64,000 bases of DNA from Sphingobium sp. SCG-1 (GCF_002953135.1 NZ_CP026372.1:310001-374000); one strand, 5' to 3'; shown: positions 1 through 8,386, counted from the stretch's first letter. The notes: generated by a model not told the origin, from the letters alone. Numbers and translations are program-made.

Positions 1-569
1 CTGGCCTTCACCGCGACCTTATACTCGTGGAAATCCTGATCCTGGAGCAACTTGATGTGATCGAGCGCGCTTTCGACGAGCGCCTCTGGGCAGGGCTCGC
101 CATATTTCTCCAGCAGGTCGCGTTCCAGTGATCCGGCGTTGACGCCGATACGAATCGCGCAGCCATTGGCTTTCGCCGCTTCCACCACTTCCTTGACCCG
201 CGCTGCCGATCCGATATTGCCCGGATTGATGCGCAGGCACGCCGCGCCCGCATCGGCGGCTTCCAGCGCATGCTTGTAGTGGAAATGAATGTCCGCGACG
301 ATCGGCACCCGCGCCGCCCGCACGATCTGCTTCAGCGCCGCCGTCGATTCCTTATCGGGGCACGACACCCGGATAATATCCACACCCACTTCCTCGCAGC
401 GGCGAATCTGGTCGATCGTCGCACGCGGATCGGACGTCGGCGTGTTCGTCATCGTCTGCACGGTGATCGGCGCGCCGCCGCCCACCGGCACGTTGCCGAC
501 CATGATCTGACGGCATTCGCGCCGCGCGATATCGCGCCACGGACGCAGGCCGGGGTTATGCTCTGACAT
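1..569 (-). CDS. ispG: 4-hydroxy-3-methylbut-2-enyl diphosphate synthase (partial)
   Basis: Converts methylerythritol cyclodiphosphate to HMBPP in the MEP isoprenoid pathway, using a [4Fe-4S] cluster. I translated the minus strand by hand: it opens at an ATG at 569 (MSEHNPGLRPW) and stays open to the window edge, about 189 residues. It shows the family's N-terminal TIM-barrel stretches, for example VGGGAPITVQTMTNT, VSCPDKES, VADIHFHYK and LRINPGNIG. The C-terminal half with the cluster cysteines lies outside the window. The ribosome binding site GGAG (complement of 577-580) sits seven bases before the ATG, inside a stem-loop described separately. The upstream gene on the same strand is a FadL-type porin that stops at 605. 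Confidence 0.95.
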   Translation of the reverse strand, partial: MSEHNPGLRPWRDIARRECRQIMVGNVPVGGGAPITVQTMTNTPTSDPRATIDQIRRCEEVGVDIIRVSCPDKESTAALKQIVRAARVPIVADIHFHYKHALEAADAGAACLRINPGNIGSAARVKEVVEAAKANGCAIRIGVNAGSLERDLLEKYGEPCPEALVESALDHIKLLQDQDFHEYKVAVKA

Positions 570-571
570 GA

Positions 572-596
572 AGGGGCTCCATTGGTTGGAGCCCCT
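572..596 (-). promoter_or_regulatory. stem-loop masking the ispG ribosome binding site
   Basis: A perfect 9-bp inverted repeat (AGGGGCTCC / GGAGCCCCT) with a 7-base loop lies between the porin stop codon (605) and the ispG start (569). The ispG Shine-Dalgarno GGAG is part of the 3' arm, so the folded stem would block ribosome access. Only two T residues follow the stem, which makes it a poor intrinsic terminator. A dual role as attenuator or porin 3'-end is possible. Confidence 0.55.
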
Positions 597-604
597 ATAG
601 CCGT

Positions 605-1918
605 TTAGAAGCGGGCCGTGAAGGACGCTGCGATCTGATCCGCGTTGCCGCTGGTGCGCGCCACGGTGGTGGCCGTCACCGCCGCCGGGCTGCCTGCGTA
701 ATAGACGTCCGGCCGCACGATATTCGCCTTCTCGACGAAGGTATGCGCATAGGAGAGGTTCAGCGCCAGCGCGGGCGAGAAGTTGTAGGTCGCGCCTGCC
801 GTCAGCCAATACCGATCGCCATCGGGCACGCGCGTTGTCAGAAATTCTTCGTTCGTCGGCGTCTTGTCGTACATCGCGCCCGCACGCAGCGTCAGCTTCT
901 CATTGAGATCATGCTCGCCGCCCAGGGCGACGCTGAAACTGTCCTTATAGTTCAGTTCCTTCACCGACGTCGCTGCACCCACGGGCCGGATGGTGATATT
1001 CTTGAACACCGACCAATTATACCAGCGCGCTGTGAACATCACGCGATCCTGCGGCGTCAGCTTATGCGCGACACTGGCGGTGACGATATCGGGCAGGTCG
1101 ACCGGCGCGGTCGCGTCGAGCGTCACATTCCCCGCCGCCAGCGGCCCCTGCAATCCGGACACGGCATAGCTGCCATTCAGATTATGCTCGATCTTCGAAC
1201 GGTAATGCAGGCCGAAGTTCGTGTTGCCGGTCGTGTAGAAGATGCCGGCATTCCAGCCGACCGACCAATCATCGCCACTTACCCGCGCGAAACCATCCGG
1301 CTGTAACGGCGACAGGTTCGGTAGGGCATTGGTCAGCGTCACCTTGATGTACTGCACATCCACCCCGCCGCCGATCGACAGATTGTCGGTCAGCTTATAC
1401 GCGGCGCTCGGCTGAATATTATACGTCTTAAGGTTGGTATAGAGCGAATCATATCGCCCAAAGAAGCCAGCATCGTAATCAAGCTTCAGTCCGAATGGCG
1501 CATTGACGCCCAGGCCGACCCACAGCTTGTCCGTGACCTGCCCCGACGCATAGAAGCTGGGGATCGGAATCACGCTTTCAAAAGGATTGCCGCCGTCTCC
1601 GCCAGTCACCGGCACCGGCGTGGCAAGCGTCGGCACGGTGCGCGTCGATCCGCGATTGCTCTGCTTTGCCTTAGCGAACAGCAACACGCCGCCTGCAGAC
1701 GTCTGGATGCCGGACAATTGTGTCATGGCGGCGGGATTGAAGAAGATGACCGATGGATCGTCGGCCGCCGCCGCGCCGCCGGACAGCGCGCGGCCAGTCT
1801 CCTTGGGAGACTGCTCCTGAAGGTAAAAGCCGCCCGCATGAGCGGCGGGAGCCAACAGGAAGCCGCTCGCGATCGCGGTGGTGGAAGCGAGCAGCGCAGC
1901 GGAATGACGGAAAAGCAT
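605..1918 (-). CDS. FadL/TodX-family outer membrane transporter
   Basis: Predicted 437-residue outer-membrane beta-barrel that passes hydrophobic compounds such as long-chain fatty acids or aromatics. The start at 1918 (MLFRHSAALL) gives a clean signal peptide ending in APAAHA, followed at once by GGFYLQEQSPKETGRA, the N-terminal plug typical of OmpP1/FadL/TodX. FFNPAAMT is another family hallmark, and the protein ends in a terminal Phe (SFTARF) as barrels do. An upstream in-frame start would add 29 residues ahead of the signal and is unlikely. An AAGAGG ribosome binding site lies about 10 bases before 1918. The substrate cannot be told from sequence. The acyl-CoA catabolic operon at the other end of the window is a conceivable partner but is not linked to it. 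Confidence 0.88.
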   Translation of the reverse strand: MLFRHSAALLASTTAIASGFLLAPAAHAGGFYLQEQSPKETGRALSGGAAAADDPSVIFFNPAAMTQLSGIQTSAGGVLLFAKAKQSNRGSTRTVPTLATPVPVTGGDGGNPFESVIPIPSFYASGQVTDKLWVGLGVNAPFGLKLDYDAGFFGRYDSLYTNLKTYNIQPSAAYKLTDNLSIGGGVDVQYIKVTLTNALPNLSPLQPDGFARVSGDDWSVGWNAGIFYTTGNTNFGLHYRSKIEHNLNGSYAVSGLQGPLAAGNVTLDATAPVDLPDIVTASVAHKLTPQDRVMFTARWYNWSVFKNITIRPVGAATSVKELNYKDSFSVALGGEHDLNEKLTLRAGAMYDKTPTNEEFLTTRVPDGDRYWLTAGATYNFSPALALNLSYAHTFVEKANIVRPDVYYAGSPAAVTATTVARTSGNADQIAASFTARF

Positions 1919-2137
1919 GTTTTGCGAACCTCTTATTGTCGTTATGGCGTGAAGCGCGGAACCCCTGAGCAGGCTATCGGTTGCACCGCAAGCCTTTGGA
2001 ACCACCGGAATTCAGCTTTTTTTACGTTGCCGTTACGGAATGTGGAGGCGGCGTGAACGGCAATGCGTTGATGATTTTTCGGGCCACGCTAAAGGGCAGT
2101 CTTCCTCTTGATATTTCCGAACAACGGAGTCGCAGCC

Positions 2138-3076
2138 ATGCCCGCCAACGTCCCTGGAACATGGACGCTCGCCATTCACGGCGGCGCAGGCAGCATGTCG
2201 CGCCAAAATCTCTCTGCCGCGGAGGATGCGATTGCTAGGGCAGGCCTGGCGGCGGCACTGGACGCAGGTGTTGCCATTCTCGAACAGGGAGGTTCCGCGC
2301 TTGATGCCGTCGAGGCGGCGGTCAAAGTGCTGGAGGACGATCCGCACTTCAATGCCGGGCGAGGGTCGGTCTTCACTTACGAAGGCCGCAACGAAATGGA
2401 TGCGGCGATCATGGATGGCGCGACTCGCGCTGCCGGGTCCGTTGCTCAGTCGACTCGCACGCGCAATCCGGTGACTCTGGCCCGTGCGGTCATGACGGCC
2501 AGTCCGCATGTGCTGCTGAGCGGGGAGGGGGCCGATGCTTTTTCCGTCGAACAGCACCTGGAGCAGGTCGACCCCGCCTGGTTCGCGACGCCGGAACGGC
2601 TGCGCCAGTTGGAGGAACTGAAAAATCGTCGCTCAGGTCATTTTGACATCGACATGAAGTACGGCACGGTGGGCGCAGTGGCCACCGACGCACAAGGCCA
2701 TGTCGCTGCGGCAACCTCAACGGGCGGCCTCACGGGAAAACGCTGGGGCCGCATCGGCGACACGCCGCTGATCGGCGCAGGAACCTATGCTGACGATCGG
2801 GCCTGCGCAGTGTCCGCAACAGGCGCGGGCGAATATTTCATCCGCATCGGCGTCGCTCACGAGATCGCGGCGCGCGTTCGCCTCCAAAAGGAAGCGCTGG
2901 AGCAGGCGGCGGCAACCGTATTTAGCGAACTGACGGAAATGGGCGGCGTCGGGGGCGTCATTCTATGCGCGCCGGACGGGCAGCACGCGTGGCTCTTCAA
3001 TACCCCCGCCATGTATCGCGGGTCGGCCAGCGCAGACGGCGCGCGTCGCATTGCCATCTACGGAGACGAAGGCTGA
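2138..3076 (+). CDS. iaaA: isoaspartyl peptidase/L-asparaginase (Ntn hydrolase)
   Basis: A 312-residue plant-type asparaginase that hydrolyses isoaspartyl dipeptides and possibly asparagine. It should self-cleave into alpha and beta subunits. The nucleophile is Thr177 in KYGTVGAVA, followed by AAATSTGG. The N-terminal LAIHGGAGSM, FNAGRGSV and MDAAIMDG blocks are typical, and length matches the family. I chose the ATG at 2138, nine bases after GGAG; an in-frame codon at 2108 would add ten uncharacteristic residues. No signal peptide is seen, so it is probably cytoplasmic. Its TGA overlaps the ATG of the following S1/P1 nuclease by one base, implying translational coupling. The pair could scavenge peptide and nucleotide debris. 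Confidence 0.92.
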   Translation: MPANVPGTWTLAIHGGAGSMSRQNLSAAEDAIARAGLAAALDAGVAILEQGGSALDAVEAAVKVLEDDPHFNAGRGSVFTYEGRNEMDAAIMDGATRAAGSVAQSTRTRNPVTLARAVMTASPHVLLSGEGADAFSVEQHLEQVDPAWFATPERLRQLEELKNRRSGHFDIDMKYGTVGAVATDAQGHVAAATSTGGLTGKRWGRIGDTPLIGAGTYADDRACAVSATGAGEYFIRIGVAHEIAARVRLQKEALEQAAATVFSELTEMGGVGGVILCAPDGQHAWLFNTPAMYRGSASADGARRIAIYGDEG

Positions 3077-3924
3077 TGCGCACTCGCCTGATCGGGCTGC
3101 TTGCCATCCTCTTTACCCTCATACCGACACCCGCATTCGCCTGGTGGGAATATGGCCATGAGACGATCGCGAGCATCGCGAAAGCCAACGTCGCGCCGCA
3201 CACACGCCAAGCCATCGCGTCGCTCCTTCGTCACGGGCCGGAGCTTGCGACGCCGACGTGCCCGTTGCGCACGATCGAACAGGCAAGCGTATGGGCCGAT
3301 TGCATCAAGAATTTGGGCGACCGGTTCAGCTACGCCTATAACTGGCACTATCAGAACGTGAACATCTGCAAGCCGTTCGACGTGAAGGCGGCCTGCCCGG
3401 ACGGCAACTGCGTCTCCGCACAGATCGACCGCAACGCCCGATTGCTTAAGGACAAGGCGCTTCCGTCAAGGGAGCGGCTGATGGCGCTTGCCTTCCTGGT
3501 CCATTTCGTCGGCGATTTGCATCAGCCGCTGCACGCGGGGGACAATGCCGATCTTGGTGGCAATCAGGTGAAGACGGACTATGGCATCGTTACTAATTCA
3601 CGGCTCAACCTGCACAGTATCTGGGATGGCTACCTGTCGGAGCGCAGCATTTCACAGGCCCCTTCGCTCATCCATAGCTATAGCCAAGCCGACCGTGCGG
3701 TCATGAGCGCCGGAACCACCGAAGACTGGAGCCGCGAAAACTGGCAGATCAGCCGCGACATGGCCTATGCGCCCGTTCGGAACGCCGCACCCTGTGGCCC
3801 GCCCTCCAGCGTGCGCGGCAAGCTGACTGAAGCGCAGATAGAAACGCTTGTCCCGGTGGTGCGCCTTCAAGTGGAACGGGGCGGTCTTCGCCTCGCCCGG
3901 CTTCTCGACGACGCTTTGGGGTAG
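3076..3924 (+). CDS. S1/P1-type zinc nuclease, secreted
   Basis: A 282-residue trinuclear-zinc nuclease/3'-nucleotidase. A signal peptide of about 22 residues ends in PAFA, leaving Trp as the first mature residue; in this family the free N-terminal Trp is a zinc ligand. Mature WWEYGH supplies Trp1 and His6. HFVGDLHQPLHAGDNADLGG carries further His and Asp ligands, and LNLHSIWD gives the last His-Asp pair. The start codon overlaps the stop of the asparaginase gene. It acts in the periplasm or outside the cell on single-stranded DNA or RNA. It ends five bases before a convergent lactonase gene. Confidence 0.92.
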   Translation: MRTRLIGLLAILFTLIPTPAFAWWEYGHETIASIAKANVAPHTRQAIASLLRHGPELATPTCPLRTIEQASVWADCIKNLGDRFSYAYNWHYQNVNICKPFDVKAACPDGNCVSAQIDRNARLLKDKALPSRERLMALAFLVHFVGDLHQPLHAGDNADLGGNQVKTDYGIVTNSRLNLHSIWDGYLSERSISQAPSLIHSYSQADRAVMSAGTTEDWSRENWQISRDMAYAPVRNAAPCGPPSSVRGKLTEAQIETLVPVVRLQVERGGLRLARLLDDALG

Positions 3925-3928
3925 CGCT

Positions 3929-4819
3929 TCAGCCGCCGAACTCCCATTCGGGCAACCCTGGCACGTCCACCTGAAAGCTGAATAACGCCCCCGCCAGCGG
4001 CTGCTCCGCCAACTGATCGTCGGCAAGGCCGGTGCGCGCCGTCGTCACATACGCGGTCCGCCGAGCAGCACCGCCGAAGGCGATCATCGTCGGACGCGTG
4101 ACGGGCAGGGGCACTTCCATCAGGACTTCGCCGTCGGGCGACAAACGCGCCACGCGCCCCCCGTCGAACAACGCGGTCCAATAACATCCCTCTTCATCCA
4201 CCGAACCGCCGTCAGGGCGTCCTGTGCCAAACGGGAATTGATGAAGGATGCGCCGCCCGGACAGCGTACCGCTTTCAAGATCATAGTCATAGCCGCGCAA
4301 CGCATGGCTCGGCGTGTCGGCATGATAGAAGCGCCGCCCCGCCGCATCGAACGCCGCGCCGTTACACGTCAGCATACCGCCCTCGACTTCGATGATGCGG
4401 CCATCCTGATCCAGCCGGTACAGCGCCGCATCCTGCGCGGACTTCGCCGTGTTCACCGTCCCGGCCCAGAACCTGCCCGCCGGATCGGTCCGTCCGTCAT
4501 TGAAGCGAATGTCCGTACGCCCTGTAAGAAGCTGTTCCCCGAAAGGGACCGGCGTGGCGTCCCAGTCGCTCAGTATCGCAAACCCATCCTTCATGGCGAG
4601 CAGCAAACCGCCCGATCGCCGGAACGCAAAACACCCGACGGGGGCAGCAAAAATGCGGGATTCATTGATCCGGCTTACAGGGTCGAACCGGTGCAGCGCA
4701 TTGGCGGCAATGTCCACCCAGTACAACAGTGACTCCCCGGCGTGCCAGCGCGGGCCTTCTCCCAGCATCGCGTCAGCCTTGAGCGCTACGATGGGCGAAC
4801 ATGATCCCGATTGTGTCAT
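3929..4819 (-). CDS. SMP-30/gluconolactonase-family sugar lactonase
   Basis: A 296-residue six-bladed beta-propeller lactonase of the SMP-30/regucalcin family. GEGPRW near the N terminus carries the metal-binding Glu. NDGRTDPAGRFWAGT, CNGAAFD and PDGGSVDEEGCYW are the conserved Asn/Asp stretches. The expected reaction is hydrolysis of an aldono- or arabinolactone, but the substrate is unknown and no sugar operon is adjacent. The start is the ATG at 4819 (MTQSGSC), about 11 bases after GGAGAG. An upstream ATG at 4954 would overlap the divergent thioesterase and is unlikely. Confidence 0.87.
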   Translation of the reverse strand: MTQSGSCSPIVALKADAMLGEGPRWHAGESLLYWVDIAANALHRFDPVSRINESRIFAAPVGCFAFRRSGGLLLAMKDGFAILSDWDATPVPFGEQLLTGRTDIRFNDGRTDPAGRFWAGTVNTAKSAQDAALYRLDQDGRIIEVEGGMLTCNGAAFDAAGRRFYHADTPSHALRGYDYDLESGTLSGRRILHQFPFGTGRPDGGSVDEEGCYWTALFDGGRVARLSPDGEVLMEVPLPVTRPTMIAFGGAARRTAYVTTARTGLADDQLAEQPLAGALFSFQVDVPGLPEWEFGG

Positions 4820-4864
4820 AAAGGCTGCACTCTCCAATATCCGACGGCCTAAAGCGCGCACATA

Positions 4865-4878
4865 ATTGCATATTGTAT
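4865..4878. repeat. tandem heptamer in the lactonase/thioesterase divergent region
   Basis: Two adjacent copies of ATTGYAT (ATTGCAT then ATTGTAT) stand in the 127-base divergent spacer, an AT-rich island in GC-rich DNA. They could be an operator half-site pair or promoter -10 material. No regulator gene is next to it, so this is only a visual candidate. Confidence 0.25.
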
Positions 4879-4946
4879 GGCTGTGGCTAAGCAAGGTAAC
4901 ATCTCGACCATCGGGGCGTTCCTGCCCTGAATTGCGAAAGGCAGAC

Positions 4947-5381
4947 ATGGCCAAGCCCGAATCCTGGCGCCTCGAACTCGATCGCTATCCTTTCGTTACA
5001 TCCACCGACACCCGCTTCCGCGATCTCGACATCATGGGCCACATCAACAATGTCGCCATGGCGGGGATATTCGAAACTGCTCGCGTGCGCTTTCACCGCC
5101 ATCTTGGCCGCCATCCGCAGGATCAGGGCGTCCGCTGGCTCGTCGCTTCGGTGCATCTCGAATACCTTCAGGAAGCGCATTATCCTGATGAGATCACAAT
5201 GGGTTGTGCGATCGGGCATGTCGGCAACACCAGTTGGCAAGTCGTCTCGGCCGCCTTTCAAAATGGCGAATGCGTGGCGATTTGCGATAGTGTCGTCGTG
5301 ACGCACGGTCCCGATGGCCGCCGCCGCGTGGACGACTACCTGCGCGAGGCCATGGCGGCAAATGCTATCCGTGAAGGCTGA
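4947..5381 (+). CDS. hotdog-fold acyl-CoA thioesterase
   Basis: A 144-residue member of the 4-hydroxybenzoyl-CoA thioesterase/YbgC group. The strand TRFRDLDIMGHINNVAMAG contains the catalytic Asp and the conserved G-H-N turn at the start of the central helix. It should hydrolyse a medium or aromatic acyl-CoA in the cytoplasm. The start was set at ATG 4947 (MAKPESW), five bases after AAGG; the longer frame from 4866 enters the divergent promoter region. It is head to head with the lactonase gene across 127 bases and is probably monocistronic. Confidence 0.85.
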   Translation: MAKPESWRLELDRYPFVTSTDTRFRDLDIMGHINNVAMAGIFETARVRFHRHLGRHPQDQGVRWLVASVHLEYLQEAHYPDEITMGCAIGHVGNTSWQVVSAAFQNGECVAICDSVVVTHGPDGRRRVDDYLREAMAANAIREG

Positions 5382-5467
5382 GACCCGGATGTGGTTGACG
5401 GCGAGTTAACCATTTCTTCGGATTTCACTGTCTAGGCATTGGGCACCGAAGTTTCGGAAGGTTCCCT

Positions 5468-6073
5468 ATGTCTGACCTGTTGCGCAAACTGTTCCTTAAG
5501 GGTGCCGTGGCAAACGCCGTGACGAGACGCCTGCGGCTTCTGGTTGTGGAGGAGAATGCCGATACGCGCTCCATCATCGGGCGCCGCCTGTCGCACATGG
5601 GCTATGACGTCGCGCTGGCGGAAGGTGGGCCATCGGCTATGTCCCTGCTGTCGGAACAGCACTTCGACCTTGTCCTCATCGATGCGAGCATCGCAACGGC
5701 TGGCATCGCGACTCTGCGGAAGATGCAGGCCTCGGGCCTCATGGAGTACGCGGGCGTGCTGCTCATCATCGGTCGCGCCGATTCCGCGGCGATGATCGAG
5801 GCGCTGGATGCTGGTGCCGACGACACCATCGTCAAACCCTTCGACTTCGACGTGCTGGATGCCCGTATCCGCCACATCGTGTCTCGCGCGCGCTGTGTTG
5901 CCGATCTTAAAAGGCAGAACGCGCAACTCGACGCACGCGTCGCGCTCCGCGCCGTCGAACTGGGCGAAGCGCGCAGCCAGATTGCCGAGCTTTCCGCCGA
6001 TCGGGGTCGTTATGCCGATTCGATCCTGACGCTGAAGTTGACGCTCGATTCGCTAAACGCAGCCCGCGCCTAG
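5468..6073 (+). CDS. stand-alone response-regulator receiver protein with coiled coil
   Basis: A 201-residue protein with one receiver domain at about residues 23-140 and no DNA-binding output. The phospho-acceptor is Asp72 in LVLIDAS and the conserved Lys is Lys123 in IVKPFDF. The acidic pocket usually formed by two Asp or Glu-Asp is Glu28-Glu29 here (VVEEN). Residues 145-195 are rich in Glu, Arg, Leu and Ala and probably form a coiled coil for dimerisation or docking. A GGAAGG ribosome binding site lies six bases before the ATG. No histidine kinase is adjacent, so its partner is elsewhere. It could act as a CheY-like or phosphorelay protein. Confidence 0.8.
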   Translation: MSDLLRKLFLKGAVANAVTRRLRLLVVEENADTRSIIGRRLSHMGYDVALAEGGPSAMSLLSEQHFDLVLIDASIATAGIATLRKMQASGLMEYAGVLLIIGRADSAAMIEALDAGADDTIVKPFDFDVLDARIRHIVSRARCVADLKRQNAQLDARVALRAVELGEARSQIAELSADRGRYADSILTLKLTLDSLNAARA

Positions 6074-6084
6074 TCCTAGTCCAT

Positions 6085-6858
6085 CTAGTCCCGGTTCATC
6101 TCCAGCCAGAGCGACAGCCCCGGTCCCGGTTCGGTTGGCAGGGCGTCCGCGATGATGCGCTGCGCATCTGCCCGTGCACGATCGAGAATAGCGGCTGGCA
6201 CATCGCCCGCATGGAATATGCGATCCGCTTCACCCAGCAGGCGGGCAGTGCGCAAGGTCATGTCGTCGGGATTTCCCGAAACCAGGGTGATCGCGACAAT
6301 CCGGTTCGCCACCGGCTCCTCTGCGGCTTTAAGCCAGCGCTCTACCGCGCCTTCGCCATGTGCCGCCAGCGGGTCGAGCGCCCCTCCCGCCGCCAATGCC
6401 GCGTCCAGAGCCCTGCGCCGCTGCGCAGGCAACGGCCAGCGTGCTTTCATGGCCGAACGCGCTATTTCCAACGCCCGCGCCAGATGCCCCAGATTTGGCG
6501 GCAGCAGCGCCTCGATCCGCTGCCGCACCGCCTTCGCCAATCCCGCCGACGCACCGCCCGTTCCGACGGCAATCAGCACCGGATCGCGATCGACAATGGC
6601 AGGCAGCGTGAAGTCGCACAGCACCGGCCGATCCACGGCATTCACCAGCACGCCCCGCGCCTTCAAACGTGCGATTTGAGCCTCAGCTTCAGCATCATCT
6701 TCAGTCGCCACGATAGCAAGCGCGGCTTGCGCGTCTTCGCCCACAATGAGCGCGTCGGCGCGCTCAAGCAGGCGGCGTTTTGCATCGGCCGCTTCGCCAT
6801 CGCCCAGCAATATAACCGGCCGCCCCGCCAGTCGGACAAACAGCGGCAGGCTGTGCAC
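6085..6858 (-). CDS. siroheme synthase-like precorrin-2 dehydrogenase/ferrochelatase with a vestigial methyltransferase end
   Basis: A 257-residue protein matching the N-terminal half of CysG. Residues 1-30 form a nucleotide-binding Rossmann start (PVILLGDGEAADAKRRLL). FTLPAIVDRDPVLIAVGTGG is the CysG middle motif, and the dimerisation helices follow. It would oxidise precorrin-2 and insert iron to give siroheme for sulfite or nitrite reductase. The last 60 or so residues (VAITLVSGNPDDMTLRTAR) resemble only the first strand and helix of the uroporphyrinogen-III methyltransferase domain. That domain is therefore truncated here and the C-methylation step must come from another gene. It lies six bases after lysA on the same strand. 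Confidence 0.8.
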   Translation of the reverse strand: MHSLPLFVRLAGRPVILLGDGEAADAKRRLLERADALIVGEDAQAALAIVATEDDAEAEAQIARLKARGVLVNAVDRPVLCDFTLPAIVDRDPVLIAVGTGGASAGLAKAVRQRIEALLPPNLGHLARALEIARSAMKARWPLPAQRRRALDAALAAGGALDPLAAHGEGAVERWLKAAEEPVANRIVAITLVSGNPDDMTLRTARLLGEADRIFHAGDVPAAILDRARADAQRIIADALPTEPGPGLSLWLEMNRD

Positions 6859-6864
6859 GGTGCT

Positions 6865-8127
6865 CTACGCCACCCAGGCGGGAATGATGTCGCCGTCGAT
6901 CAGCGATTGGATCGGCGGACGCGGGCGAACCACCGCCCATTTATTGCCCGAAACCAGCACTTCAGGCGTCAAGGCGCGGCTGTTGTACGTGCTCGCCATC
7001 GTTGCGCCATAGGCTCCGGCCGTCATGAAGGCCACCAGATCGCCTGCCTGAACCTGCTGCATTTCGCGGTTCGTCGCGAAGGTATCGCCACTTTCGCAAA
7101 TGGGTCCGACTATGTTCGCTACCGTCGACTTCTCTGTCTTGTTCACGGCCCGGATGTCATGCCACGCATCGTAAAGGCTGGGGCGTAATAGGTCGTTCAT
7201 CGCCGCATCGACAATGACGAACGGCTGCGCCGCGCCCTGCTTCACGCGAACCACGCGGGAGACCAATGCCCCTGCATTGCCGACGATCACGCGGCCCGGT
7301 TCGAACATCAGGCGCACGTTCCAATCCTGCGTCACCCGCGTCACCATCGCGCCATAAGCGGCGGGGCTTGGAGGTATGGGCAGGGCAGGGTCATAGGGCA
7401 CGCCCAAACCGCCGCCAAGGTCGGCGGTGCGGATGGTGTGCCCCTCGTCAATCAGCGCCTCGATCAATGCACCGACCTTGACGAAGGCCGCTTCGAGCGG
7501 GGCGAGATCTGTCAACTGGCTGCCGATGTGAACCGCCACCCCCTGCACATCGAGCCCCGGCAATTGGGCTGCCCGGTCATAGGCGGCGAGAGCGCGATCA
7601 TAGGGAATGCCGAACTTGTTGTCGGACTTGCCCGTGGATATCTTGGCATGCGTGCCTGCGTCGACATCGGGATTAATGCGATAGGCGATGCGCGCCACCT
7701 TGCCCGCTTCCACCGCAACCTGATTGAGCATTTCCGCCTCAGGTTCGCTCTCCAGATTGAACTGAAAGATGCCATTGTCGAGCGCCAGCCGCATTTCCTC
7801 GTCGGTCTTGCCCACGCCGGAAAACACGATGCGGTCCGCCGGTATGCCAGCCGCCAGGGCGCGCAACAGCTCTCCGCCAGAAACGACATCCGCGCCAAGG
7901 CCGAGCTTTGCGAGAGTCGCCAGCACCGCTCCATTCGGGTTCGCCTTGACGGCGAAGGCGATCAGCGGATTGTCGAGCGCGCTCAGCGCCTCACGAAATA
8001 CGCCGACATGACGCGTCAGAGTCGCCGTCGAATAGACATAGACCGGGGTGCCGACCGCGTCGGCGATTTCCGCCATCGGCACCTGTTCGACGTGCATGAC
8101 GCCGTCACGATATTCGAAATGATCCAT
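6865..8127 (-). CDS. lysA: diaminopimelate decarboxylase
   Basis: Last step of lysine synthesis: decarboxylates meso-diaminopimelate to lysine with PLP. The 420-residue length is normal. The PLP lysine is Lys61 in FAVKANPNGA. The phosphate-binding glycine run is DLGGGLGVPY, and CESGDTFATNREM carries the substrate-binding Cys-Glu of the C-terminal barrel. It is the third gene of an argH-lipoprotein-lysA chain, an order common in Proteobacteria, with ten bases between the lipoprotein stop and this start. Confidence 0.97.
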   Translation of the reverse strand: MDHFEYRDGVMHVEQVPMAEIADAVGTPVYVYSTATLTRHVGVFREALSALDNPLIAFAVKANPNGAVLATLAKLGLGADVVSGGELLRALAAGIPADRIVFSGVGKTDEEMRLALDNGIFQFNLESEPEAEMLNQVAVEAGKVARIAYRINPDVDAGTHAKISTGKSDNKFGIPYDRALAAYDRAAQLPGLDVQGVAVHIGSQLTDLAPLEAAFVKVGALIEALIDEGHTIRTADLGGGLGVPYDPALPIPPSPAAYGAMVTRVTQDWNVRLMFEPGRVIVGNAGALVSRVVRVKQGAAQPFVIVDAAMNDLLRPSLYDAWHDIRAVNKTEKSTVANIVGPICESGDTFATNREMQQVQAGDLVAFMTAGAYGATMASTYNSRALTPEVLVSGNKWAVVRPRPPIQSLIDGDIIPAWVA

Positions 8128-8137
8128 GAAAACTCGC

Positions 8138-8386
8138 TTAGTTGGCGCGGGGCGGCAAGTCGAACGGATCGTCCTGCCGTTCTTTCGACTGCGTCAGCAA
8201 TTCGGCATTGCGCTCAGGCCGGGACTGGGGGGAGGGCGTCATCAGCTCCTGCGGCGTCTGCGGCGCACTCGCGCCTCGCGCTGTGGGAACCGCCGCCATG
8301 CCGTCAACAGGCTTCAATGCCTGCCTGCCACCACAGGCAGCAAGCCCCATGAGAAGTGCAATGCCGGTTGCGAGCCTCAATTTCAT
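8138..8386 (-). CDS. small lipoprotein between argH and lysA
   Basis: An 82-residue protein with a lipoprotein signal: MKLRLATGIALLMGLAACGG, with Cys18 as the acylated residue. The remaining 64 residues are rich in Pro, Ser, Gln and Arg and look disordered. Its ATG overlaps the argH TGA by four bases. Its place between argH and lysA fits the LptM (YifL) type of mini-lipoprotein known to help LptD maturation in enterobacteria. That equivalence is inferred from position and length only. Confidence 0.8.
   Translation of the reverse strand: MKLRLATGIALLMGLAACGGRQALKPVDGMAAVPTARGASAPQTPQELMTPSPQSRPERNAELLTQSKERQDDPFDLPPRAN

Noticed and set aside
1958..1982. GGAAC-N16-GGTT on the plus strand, considered as an EcfG promoter for the asparaginase gene
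   Set aside because: The -10 is off consensus and it lies about 155 bases from the start codon, overlapping the upstream region of the opposite gene; too weak to list.
6211..7188. A 325-codon plus-strand frame across the siroheme and lysA genes
   Set aside because: It spans two recognised minus-strand genes and encodes an Arg/Gln-rich product without a domain.
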